In this document: piece after piece, positions 54,977 through 64,000 of the stretch
How the letters are laid out: every line of letters starts with the position of its first letter
Numbering within the stretch: position 1 is the first letter of the stretch
NCBI RefSeq assembly: GCF_002127325.2
Contig: NC_035436.2
Span: 21,732,883-21,796,882 of the forward strand
Source: Helianthus annuus
Lineage: Eukaryota; Streptophyta; Magnoliopsida; Asterales; Asteraceae
Direction: 5' to 3'
Length of the DNA: 64,000 nt
Position numbers and translations under genes: made by a program
Notes under the pieces: model-generated
The model's input: the letters and a program-made list of their open reading frames with translations, nothing else
Told to the model about the DNA's origin: nothing
Databases searched by the model: none

Positions 54977-54988
54977 GGCTTTGATACC
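54977..54988 (-). other. PBS-like box at the outer end of the F LTR
   Basis: Minus strand GGTATCAAAGCC, one mismatch to the Met-tRNA PBS GGTATCAGAGCC, directly abutting the LTR end. Confidence 0.5.
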
Positions 54989-56159
54989 TGTCACACCCCG
55001 GCCACGTCAAAACAACCAAAAGCCGCGGCGGAAATGCCGGGGAGTGAGGCGACAGAATTATTGTTTCAACAACCATGGCAATTAAAGTTATGTATTATTG
55101 AATAAAGAGTTTACATTATCTTTTAGTTCAAACTAAACTAACATAATAACTGTCTTTTAAGTCACTAAGGCCCGAGTCCACCTAAATGAAGCACAATCAT
55201 CATGCATTTGCACCTAAAAACACATGTAAAATTAGGTACGTTAACATAAAAATGTCTGTGAGATACATAGATTTTGTTTATGCAGGATTCATGACTTGTG
55301 TTTTAAAAAGTGTTTAAGAAAATGTAGTCATGAACCTTGTAAAATATTTTCCTTTGTAAAACCATGTGAAAATCAATATGAAAATAAAATGATAATGAAA
55401 GGATAATGCATGGTTAAATGAATAACCAAGTGAAAATGAATTTGTATAATATATGTAATTTGTAAAACAATGTCATGTTCATGTATAAAATGTTTCATGT
55501 CTTGCCCAAGTGGCTTAGATAACGCAACGATGTATAACACAATAAAAGCACTTATATATAGGAAGTACCAACGGCGTATCCACCATGCTTTTATTATATA
55601 ACACATAGCCCCGTTACATAAGTCAATTATCAATAACCAACCAAAATGTCATGTTCAATGTCAAAAATGATCATGTGAAAACCATGTATAATGTCATGTG
55701 TAATATGTATCATGTATAACCAATGAAATGCATAGCAAGTAGGAAATCATCTACTTAACTATGTAATGATGTCGAATGTGAAAACAAATGTCATGTATGG
55801 TGAATAACTAGAAGTTACTCAACCCCATAGAAAATGTACAAAACAATGTTTTTGAATAAACCTAAGTTTAAATCAAATGTTATGTTTTGCAGAAAAACAA
55901 TGCTTTATGATTACAAACATTTATGCAGTAATGTTAATCGCATACATTCAAGCCTTGCGACTATGGCGACAAACCCTTAAACGAATTAAAGGTTTATCTA
56001 AAGTTATGTAGTCGGATTCTGTCATCCCCAACTTCCAAACAAACCAAGGAAGTCGGAAACGGGAGTTGTCAATTCCTATGGTACCATTACATAAGTCCGA
56101 GCGGCGTGATCAATGTTAATGAATGTATTATTGTCCCGATTAAACACACCAAATGTCAT

Positions 56160-56400
56160 AACCAATGTAAGCATGCCGTGAAAACCACGTACTAAACATG
56201 CCTAGTAGAAATGTTCATGTAAATCAATGTGCTAGCATGCTCAGTAAACATACATAGCAGAAATGTCATGTAAAACAATGTGTTCCATAGGCTAAGTAAA
56301 CATATGCAACAAATGTGTAACAATCAATGTGCTAGCATGCTTAACATACATAGCAAAACATAATTGAAAGCATGTACTATAAGTGTACTAGGTGAAACTA
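56160..56400. repeat. Imperfect ~60-bp repeats in F LTR
   Basis: Three to four degenerate copies with ATGTGCTAGCATGC, AGTAAACATACATAGCA and AAATGTCATGTAAA. Part of a wider CATGT/ATGTC-rich zone from about 55200. Confidence 0.6.
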
Positions 56401-57590
56401 GCATGTTTATGTCATAAAAGCATGAAATGCACAAAAGTAACATGTATGTACATGTGTATCACCCCAAAATATTTGAAAACGGTAATAGAGGGGAACTATG
56501 TACTCACTTGGGATTGCTAATTAGTCTTGAGAATAAGACCAATTTAAGTTCCAAGTATCACGGAATCAACCGGCACCTAGTATAGGTAACTATGTTAATA
56601 ATCGGCTCCTAAATCGGGAGATAGGATAGAATGAGGTTCTATAAATCAAATGAGTAATTGAACTCATATGGTATGATTTATTAGTCCCAACATTCTGATT
56701 GGAAAGTCTACCTAAGTGCTTTTGACCCGTTTCGACACATTATGGTAACATAAGCCACTATAATGCGTCGTTAGCGTATAACTATGTCTGGATGTTTATC
56801 TATGTGCTATGTCAAGTCTTACATGCTTAATTATCCCTAAATATGTAACTAAATCAGATTACATGTCAAAATTATGTTCACATAGTCAATATACGGATTT
56901 ATGCTTCAAAAGGGCATTTTGGTCATTTCCTATGGGCATACAAGCTAACAAGCATATGACTAACCAATCCTAGGTGATCATAAGGTATAACCTCAGTGGT
57001 TATTCCCTATGCAACTATGATCACTAACTAAGCTTGGTCGGATCCTAAAGATCGACCAAACGGGTCGGGTTCGAAAGTCTAAGCGGTTGTTTAGACCGCT
57101 TACCTTACGACCCTAAACAAGCACTAAACTAATAGTGTCGAGTTAAACATGTCAAAACATGTTTAACCTACTGATTTGGTATCAAAACAAAGTGTTTTGA
57201 TACCCTAAAGTAGTTCCGTTGCAAAATGCGTGCTAAAACGCATTTTGACCGAAACTTTGACTCGACACTACAACTAGCTAATGTGGCAATCGGCGGCTAT
57301 AATCACGAAGGATTATAACTATCGTGATTACAATCACGTTTCAAAGTTCAACTGAACTTTGACTTGACCAATTGATGGTCAAAACCGAAAGTCAAACTGT
57401 TGGCCAAACTGTTTGACTTTCTGCACTAACATAAGGAAAAAGCAATAAAAAGAATGAAAGAAGCTCACTTAGGGTCCTTGCTATCTTTTCAACAAAGAAG
57501 ACAAAGTCTCAATCAGCTTAGGAAGCTCCCAAAGCAGATGAGATGAGAGAAAAGAATGAAATGAGCAAGGAATGAGTGAAGTGAGCATGG

Positions 57591-57600
57591 CTATATATAG
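57591..57600 (-). promoter_or_regulatory. TATA-box of element F LTR
   Basis: CTATATATAG (self-complementary core), same ten bases as in A; RNA should run leftward from about 57560. Confidence 0.7.
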
Positions 57601-57791
57601 TTTTTCACAAACCGTTAGGATCGTTTCTTGGAGAGGAGGGCATGATCCAAGCCATACAAGTGTTGAGGACTGATTGGGGGACTTAGAGGACACACAAACC
57701 AGCCCCTTGCATTGAAAACTAGAGATCAAAACCAGCAAAAATGAGCTAAATGACCAAATTCAATGTTTCTGTCTGGCATGCCCACGCACCC

Positions 57792-57862
57792 CGCGTAAGA
57801 TATGGCTAAGGCTTACGCGCCCCGCCTGGCCAACTTTGGCAGATTGGCAGTTTTGGTCCCTG
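57792..57862 (-). promoter_or_regulatory. U3 conserved motif and inverted repeat, element F
   Basis: Minus strand CAGGGACCAAAACTGCCAA (57844-57862), then CGCGTAAG and its inverted copy CTTACGCG (57792-57799 and 57812-57819, 12-nt loop). It lies about 190-260 bp upstream of the TATA-box, as in A. Confidence 0.55.
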
Positions 57863-58680
57863 CAGCTTAGAAACTTGCATTTCGGCCCATTTTTGATACG
57901 TTTAAGCCCCGTTAACCTCATTTCAAGGCTCTAAAATGAAGTTAAAGTATTGGGAACTCAAAACACGCTCAAAAACATCTCGGATGTCGGTTCGTTTGGT
58001 CGTACGATCGCGTTGTTCGGTTAATTACGACGGAACTCAAACGGACGTAAAAACGAACCAAATTAAGCGACGAGCGGAATTTTTGCATGCCGATCACTAA
58101 AATAAAAATATTTTAGTGTGTACAAAAATTTTGGATGTCCGGATGTGTCCAGAACATAAGATATGCGCGAAGATGCAAACTTACGCCGTTTTTGACACTT
58201 TTAGTCCCTGTAAGATCATATAAGCACGTTTTCGCACACCGAACCTATCAAAGCTTATTTCTAAGCCATGTTTAGGTTGTATATGGTATGTTTAACTGAT
58301 GATCAAGTTCCGGACTGTACGTTGCCTTACGAAACGGCAGACTTTTACAAGCTGACGCAAATAGTCCCTGTGAGCGAATAAACTTGTTTTTGCCATACCG
58401 AAGCCTTCAAAACTTATTTCTAAGTTATGTAAAGGTTATTTAAGGTATGTTAAGTTTATGATGATGTCCTGGAGTGTTTTTCGCGTTAAACTGATCGTGT
58501 TTACGCATCAGTTTGCGTATAACTCTCTAGAAAGCGATATAGAGTTCAAAATCGATCAAAAATCAACATGGGCACAAAACCAAACATAAATGACAAACAT
58601 TGGGATCAAAACACACTGTTCTATTAATATTGAATTGTTTAGAGTCTGTTGAATGATATCACAAGCACAGATATCACAGT

Positions 58681-58689
58681 CTCCCCTAC
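58681..58689 (-). other. Element F polypurine tract
   Basis: Minus strand GTAGGGGAG, two bases before the 3' LTR. Confidence 0.78.
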
Positions 58690-58712
58690 TTCAGGAAATT
58701 TCGTCCCGAAAT

Positions 58713-59990
58713 TTATTTAGAGGACACTTGTGAGAATAGGTGCGGATGTTTCGCTTTCATCTGATCTTCACGTTCCCAAGTAAACTCTAGGCCTCGTTTA
58801 GATTCCCAGTGAATTTTGACCAACCGAATCTGTTTTCCCTTCAACTGCTTAAATGTACGGTCCACTATCTCCACAGGTTTCTCGACAAAGTGCATTGTGT
58901 TATCAATACGAATTTCATCAAGTGGTATGTGGAGGTTCTCATCAGCTAAACACTTTCTGAGATTGGACACGTGAAATGTTGGATGAACATTTCCAAGTTC
59001 AGGAGGTAGCTCTAATCTGTAGGCTACTTTTTCGATTCTTTCAACGATCTTGTATGGTCCAACATAGCGTGGTGCAAGTTTTCCTTTCTTTCCAAATCTA
59101 ATCACACCTTTCCAAGGGGATACCTTGAGTAAGACGTGATCACCGACTTGAAATTCTAAGGGCTTGCGTCGTCAATCCGCGTAACACTTTTGACGGCTTC
59201 TAGTTGTCTGTAGGTTATCACGAATCTTCTTGACCTTATTTGTAGTCTCTAGAATGAGTTCAGGTCCAGTAAGCTGAGCTTCACCTATCTCATTCCAGCA
59301 GACCGGTGAATGACATTTTCGACCGTATAAAGCTTCGAAAGGAACCATATTGATGCTAGAGTGATAACTATTGTTGTAGGGGAATTCGATCAATGGTAGA
59401 TGCGAATCCCAACTACCACCAAAATCAATCACACACGCTCTAAGCATATCCTCCAGTGTCTGGATTGTTCTCTCAGATTGACCATCTGTCTGCGGATGGT
59501 ATGCTTAGCTCAAAGAAGTTGAGTACCCATGGCAGATTGCATGGTTCTCCAAAAGCGAGACGAGAATCGAGCATCTCTGTCAGATATAATGTTCAGGAAC
59601 ACCATGTCGAGATACAATCTCATCAACATAGATTTTGGCCAACTTGTCAGCAGATAGATCCTCACGGATTGGCAAGAAATGTGCTGACTTTGTTAGACGA
59701 TCAACAACAATCCAAATGGCGTCATGACCTCTTTTAGTGCGCGGCAGCTTGGTAATGAGATCCATAGAAATGTTTTCCCATTTCCAAACCGGAATCTCTG
59801 GTTGCTCCAATAATCCAGAGGGATGTTGATGTTCTGCCTTAACCTTAAGACAAGTAAGGCATTTGGAAACATATAAGGCAATGTCTTTCTTCATACCCGG
59901 CCACCAATACTGGGTTCGAAGATCCTTATACATTTTGTTTGCACCAGGATTAATTGAATAATGAGACTTATGAGCTTCATCCATAAGCAA
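58713..59990 (-). pseudogene. pol: Integrase and chromodomain, element F
   Basis: Inserts the DNA copy into the genome. HHCC region: [36 protein letters not shown] core: [19 protein letters not shown] (Asp), [15 protein letters not shown], then a small frameshifted patch (about 59460-59580) that includes the second Asp motif (SDRDARF), and [18 protein letters not shown] (Glu). The C-terminal region has [37 protein letters not shown] and [13 protein letters not shown], then a chromodomain [17 protein letters not shown] near the end. A TGA at 59172 splits the integrase tail. The stop after SQVSSK is the genuine end. Confidence 0.9.
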
Positions 59991-60017
59991 GGTGCGAAGT
60001 TTGTCTATACTTGGGAC

Positions 60018-60593
60018 CTACAAACGGCCCATGTAATAGAATATCCCAAAGTCTCTCAGTTCAAGCTCAGGATTAGTATGACACGGTAACTCCTTACCCA
60101 TCAAGTCTTGTGTAACACAAGCATGTTGAGCCTGAATTATGCGAGTTTGAATGTCAGATCGAACCTGAACACAGTGAAGCTTGACATGTTCCTTATGATC
60201 TAATGCGTCAGCCACGACATTCGCCTTACCAGGATGGTAGATTTCACAATCGTAGTCGTTTAGGAGTTCAACCCAACGTCGTTGCCTCATGTTAAGTTCT
60301 TTCTGATTGAAAATATGCTAGAGACTTTTGTGGTCAGTAAACACTACACACTTTGTAACGTAAAGGTAGTGTCTCCAGATTTTGAGAGAAAAGACCACTG
60401 CACCTAACTCAAGATCATGAATGGTGTAGTTTTTCTCATGCACTTTCAGCTGTCTTGATGCATAGGCTATAACTTTGTTTCTTTGCATAAGAACACAGCC
60501 AAGGCCTAAGTTGGATGCATCACAGTACACGACGAAATCGTCATTACCCTCGGGAAAAGATAGAATAGGTGCATCACAGAGTTTCTGTTTCAA
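60018..60593 (-). pseudogene. pol: RNase H, element F
   Basis: Degrades the RNA strand of the hybrid. [17 protein letters not shown] (first Asp), [47 protein letters not shown], then after a TAG at 60318 [17 protein letters not shown] and [16 protein letters not shown]. One residue (Arg or Asn) is missing before YHPGK. All pieces are in the same frame. Confidence 0.88.
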
Positions 60594-60644
60594 GGTCTGG
60601 AAAGCTTCTTCCTGTTTGGATCCCCACTCAAAAGGTTTACTCTT

Positions 60645-61250
60645 CTAAGTTAAAACAGTGAGAGGAACCGCAATCTTGGAGAAGTTTTCAATGAAACGGC
60701 GGTAATAACCTGCTAGACCAAGAAAAGAACGAACTTCGGTAGGAGTAGTAGGTGTATCCCAATCCTTAATCGCACTGATTTTGGCGGGATCTACATGAAT
60801 ACCTTGTTCGTTGACGACGTGTCCCAAAAATTGAACTTCCTTAAGCCAGAATTCGCACTTGGAGAATTTGGCGAAAAGTTGTTCTTTCTTTAGAAGCTCC
60901 ATTGTAAGACGAAGATGTTATTCGTGATCAGCTCGAGTCTTAGAATAGATCAGAATATCATCAATGATGACGATGATGAACTTGTCCAAATAAGGCTTAC
61001 AAACCCTATTCATTAAGTCCATGAAAACAGCAGGAGCATTAGTTAAACCGAAGGGCATAATAGTGAACTCATAGTGACCATATCTCGTACGAAAAGCTGT
61101 CTTGGGAATATGTTCTTCGAGAACTCGAAGTTGATGATACCCAGAACGTAGATCAATCTTTGAAAAGCATGTAGCGCCCTGTAACTGATCAAAGAGATCA
61201 TCAATGCGAGGTAGGGGATATCGATTCTTGATGGTAAGCTTGTTCAGCTA
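60645..61250 (-). pseudogene. pol: Reverse transcriptase palm and thumb, element F
   Basis: After a TAG at 61248, the frame reads [65 protein letters not shown] and the catalytic [10 protein letters not shown] (F-x-DD in relatives; here I). A TAA near 60915 precedes [30 protein letters not shown] and [19 protein letters not shown]. Stop at 60645. Confidence 0.88.
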
Positions 61251-62090
61251 ACGATAATCGATACACATTCTAAACGATCCATCTTTCTTTTTCACAAATA
61301 GGACAGGAGCGCCCCAAGGGGAAAAGCTTGGACGGATGAATCCTTTGTCAGATAGCTCCTGAAGCTGCTTAGATAACTCTTGCATCTCAAACGGTGCAAG
61401 ACGATAAGGTGATTTAGCAATGGGATTTGCACCAGGCACGAGATCGATGCGAAACTCAACTTGGCGCACAGGGGGTAAGCCAGGTAATTCTTCAGGAAAT
61501 ACCTCTGGATAATCCCGAACAATAGGGATATCTTGGATTGTCTTACGCTTGCCTTTATCCTCTACTACATGTGCCAAGAAAGCAACATATTTCTTTCGTA
61601 GGTATTTGCGGGCTTGGGTACAAGACATGAGTTTAACGGGTTTCTCCCCATGAACTTCTAAGATCTCACCAGTCGAAAGCGGTATACGGACCAAGTTCTC
61701 AAAACATACCACCTCAGCATGGTACTTGGATAACCAATCCATTCCTACTATAATATCGAAGCTCCCGAGTTGCATCGGTGTGAGGTCAACAGGGAAAAGA
61801 CGGTTATTGAGATTCAACTGGCAATTTCGAAGAACGGAGTCGAGTAAAACGGGTTCACCACTAGCTACTTCTACTGTCAAGGGCTTTCCTAGTTTTGTTC
61901 TAGTCATCGCAAGCAAAGGCTCAAATGCTAAGGACACAAAACTCTTATCGGCCCCCGAATCAAAAAGAACAGAAGCATGATGGTTGTTAACAAGGAACGT
62001 ACCGTTCACCACCTCGTTATCCGCACGTGCCACGTTTACATTCAAGTTAAAGGCTCTACCACGAGCCGGTGCCTGATTTGCATTTACCAA
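61251..62090 (-). pseudogene. pol: Protease and RT N-terminal part, element F
   Basis: 280 residues. [14 protein letters not shown] is the intact aspartic-protease active site and [17 protein letters not shown] the closing motif. A linker ([15 protein letters not shown]) leads to the [61 protein letters not shown], with the stop right after it. The gag part precedes it in the same frame, so gag and pol are one ORF, as usual in Tekay. Confidence 0.9.
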
Positions 62091-63212
62091 CCTCGGGCAA
62101 TTGTTCCTGTAGTGGGTCAGATCCCCACAGTTGAAACATGAACCAGGCGGAAAGTGAGGTCGTGCAGGATTCTAGGCGAGGTTTTGTACAGCTTGGTTTT
62201 GAGCTACCTGATTCTGGTTAGGAGCAAAATGGCAGGTATTCGCAAGATGACCAGACTTGCCACAATTCGTTCAGATACGGCATTGCATCTGTGGCTGGTG
62301 GTGGCTGTTGCATCTGTTGCACAAAGGTGCATTACCAGCATACTGCATTTTGGCAGCAGGCTGTGCAGCCTGATTCTGTGCTGCCTGATTAGGAGCAGCC
62401 TGGTTTGTCTGAGCAGTGACCGCGAAATTCTTGGAAGCCTTACGCTTCCTAGATTTCTTTGAAGACTCAGCAGCCTTCTTACCCTTTTGCTCCTTGGTAC
62501 TATCAGACTGTTTCTGCTTTTTGTCACCTTTCCTGTGGAGTTTACCCTTCTTGATTTGGGATTCAGTAAGGATAGCAGCAAGCTCAATGGCTTGACGGAC
62601 GGTAGTAGGGTGACTGCCAGTGACAATATCCTGAATAGGATCTGGCAAACCGTCTATGTACCTCTCAATAGCCTTATCCAAAGGCGTGACCATAGTCGGA
62701 CAGAGCAAGCTTAACTCCTCATATCTGTCAGTGTAAGCCCGGTGTTCACCACTGACTTGCTTCAGATCATTGAACTCATCTTCGAGTGCCCTCTGCTCGT
62801 GTCGAGGACAGAATTCTCTCATCATGAGAGTCCTGAGTTCCTCCCAAGTCTGACCCAAAGCAACCTCAGCACCTCGGTCTCTCATTACCCCATTCCACCA
62901 GGTAAGAGCCCTCTTTTGAAATACACTCGAAGCAAACTCGACCTTACGGTTGTTCGGACACTGAACATGGCGAAATGTGCTCTCAAGACTCTCAAACCAC
63001 TGGAGAAGCCCAGTTGCTCCTTCAGTACCACTAAACTTGAGCGGTTTAGCCGAGTTAAACTATTTAAAGTTGCACGGAGCAGGTGCATTAACATTGTTAT
63101 TGTTGGCTTGGTTTATTTGAGTTATGAGACCAGGTAGCATAGCAGCCATCTGCTGTGCTATAATAGCTGCCAGTTCGGCATCAGGTTGAGGAACTTTACG
63201 TCGAGGAGGCAT
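62091..63212 (-). pseudogene. gag: Gag, element F
   Basis: Starts MPPRRKVPQPDAELAAIIAQQ; the frame has a TAG near 63062. The retrotransposon Gag domain follows (GLLQWFESLESTFRHVQCPN, ALTWWNGVMRDRG, MMREFCPRHEQRALEDEF, YTDRYEELSLLCP, RYIDGLPDPIQD). Then a Lys-rich region (KKGKLHRKGDKKQKQ) and a Gln/Ala-rich linker. Of two knuckles, the first has lost its leading Cys to TGA (62271) and the second, [14 protein letters not shown], is intact. A TAG near 62173 lies between them. Confidence 0.87.
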
Positions 63213-63780
63213 TCTAAAAGAGGAAACATGAGAGAAAACGGGTGAGATGATGTGATGAAAAATGAGATATCATAAAATCGACAAAAAGCAAGGATGGTGG
63301 TCTTTTGTTCGTTACCACAACACAAACAAACAACACACAGTGACAAATCAAAGTAAATGAGTCATAATAATGTATCGCGAAGACATGCTCGCCTATAAGT
63401 GAACACTCACCCCAAGAGTTCCCAGGTAAGAGTGACTGGTCCGATACTGCGGATTTGTACGAACACTCTAGCCTTAGACAGAAAACTCAGGGTACATGCA
63501 TTCACCCTTCCAGTTTGCACGTGTTCACATTATTTAGACCCAAAACTTTGACGAGATTTTGAAAATTCGGATGGCACAAGGCCAAAAAGAAATCATCTAA
63601 GGATAGATGATTGATTTCAAAATCATTTTGGAATATTGTGTTCATGTTTTTGGTAATCACCTAAGGATAGGTGACGGGTATTGTTTTAATATCTAAACAC
63701 AAGTAAACTTATGTTAGGGTCCTAAGAAGTTATAATCTAGGTCAAAGCATTACTAATAACCTAATTCTCTATAACCATTG
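63213..63780 (-). other. Element F leader
   Basis: 5' untranslated leader between PBS and gag Met. No clear gene; a short repeat GGATAGATGA / GGATAGGTGA near 63600-63675. Confidence 0.65.
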
Positions 63781-63793
63781 GCTCTGATACCAA
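63781..63793 (-). other. Element F primer-binding site
   Basis: Minus strand TTGGTATCAGAGC, six bases from the 5' LTR. Confidence 0.87.
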
Positions 63794-63799
63794 CTCTTC

Positions 63800-64000
63800 T
63801 GTCACACCCCGGCCGCGTCAAAACAACCAAAAGCCGCGGCGGAAACGCCGGGGAGTGAGGCGACATAATTATTGTTTCAACAACCATGGCAATTAAAGTT
63901 ATGTATTATTGAATACAGAGTTTACATTGTCTTTTAGTTCAAACTAAACTAACATAATAACTGTCTTTTAAGTCACTAAGGCCCGAGTCCGCCTAAGTGA
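63800..64000 (-). repeat. Element F 5' LTR, partial
   Basis: 201 bp matching 54989-55189, cut by the window edge. Confidence 0.92.

Larger units (their letters stand above)
54030..54988 (-). other. Leader-like tail next to the F LTR
   Basis: No gene is seen. Its right end (about 54930-54988) resembles the F leader next to the other LTR (63735-63793): AGGTCA, CTAATTC-CTATA and a PBS-like box. The rest I cannot assign. It suggests that the F LTR at 54989-58678 also served as 5' LTR of a second copy, into which A inserted. Confidence 0.5.
54989..58678 (-). repeat. Element F 3' LTR
   Basis: 3,690 bp. On the minus strand it starts TGTGATATC after the PPT and ends GGGGTGTGACA. TATA-box CTATATATAG at 57591-57600, the U3 motif shared with A at 57844-57862, an 8-bp inverted repeat CGCGTAAG at 57792-57819, and imperfect repeats at 56160-56400 in the downstream part. 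Short open frames within it look fortuitous. Confidence 0.92.
54989..64000 (-). mobile_element. Element F: Tekay-type Ty3/gypsy chromovirus
   Basis: Left LTR 54989-58678 and the start of the right LTR from 63800 (seven differences in the 201 bp visible, about 96.5% identity). On the minus strand: Met-tRNA PBS, leader, gag, protease, RT, RNase H, integrase, chromodomain and PPT. LTRs of 3.69 kb and a single gag-pol frame fit Tekay. The right LTR runs off the window. Nearly all defects are single in-frame stops. Confidence 0.92.

Noticed and set aside
55373..55633. 86-codon hydrophobic frame in the F LTR
   Set aside because: Lies in the LTR, in AT-rich repeat sequence; no support from a second copy.
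57481..57738. 85-codon frame near the F TATA-box
   Set aside because: Overlaps the promoter and likely transcription start; could be a leader peptide but nothing supports it.

Overview
The window looks like plant nuclear DNA, probably from a large repeat-rich genome. I suspect the daisy family (Asteraceae), because the Gag, Pol and env-like proteins and the LTR ends resemble that family's Tekay and SIRE/Maximus retrotransposons as I remember them; no search was run. I see no host gene, tRNA, rRNA, CRISPR array or bacterial feature. Nearly the whole 64 kb is LTR retrotransposons inserted into one another.

Reconstructed from LTR pairs, target-site duplications (TSDs), primer-binding sites (PBS) and polypurine tracts (PPT), the layers are as follows. 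(1) F, a Ty3/gypsy chromovirus of Tekay type on the minus strand (54989 to beyond 64000); its left LTR is followed at 54030-54988 by what looks like the leader of a second, tandem copy. (2) A, another Tekay-like gypsy element on the plus strand (1692-54029), whose 5' LTR is cut short at 1692. (3) E, a gag-only SIRE-type element on the minus strand (2384-10298, TSD CTTTT), inserted in the 5' LTR of A. (4) G, a small non-autonomous Athila/Tat-like element on the minus strand (18829-52469, TSD TTACC), inserted in the 3' LTR of A. (5) Inside the second LTR of G: B, a Copia/SIRE-like plus-strand element with only an env-like gene (23918-38657), and D, a Copia/SIRE minus-strand element with gag, pol and an env-like gene (38871-51922, TSD CTACG). 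(6) C, a gag-only relative of E on the plus strand (26407-33545, TSD GATAA), inserted inside B. Removing B, D and the TSD copies makes the two G LTRs exactly 1436 bp each.

Layout: 1-1691 unassigned flank; 1692-11102 A 5' LTR with E; 11103-16833 A internal region; 16834-18828 first half of the A 3' LTR; 18829-23231 G LTR and body; 23232-52469 second G LTR carrying B (with C) and D; 52475-54029 rest of the A 3' LTR; 54030-54988 leader-like tail; 54989-64000 element F. All coding regions carry stops or frameshifts, so these look like decaying copies, although LTR pairs are still about 96-98% identical where I compared them by eye.

The most interesting material is in the SIRE-type elements. D carries gag, pol and env-like genes, C and E carry only a very large double-zinc-knuckle gag, and B carries only the env-like gene: a possible division of labour in trans. 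C, E and D share a non-coding module with an internal PPT-like TTAGGGGGAG followed by paired small hairpins with a GGAA (GNRA-type) loop and compensating stem changes. Each family also has its own short-motif array in the leader, the U3 or just upstream of the env-like gene. These are candidate cis-acting RNA signals.
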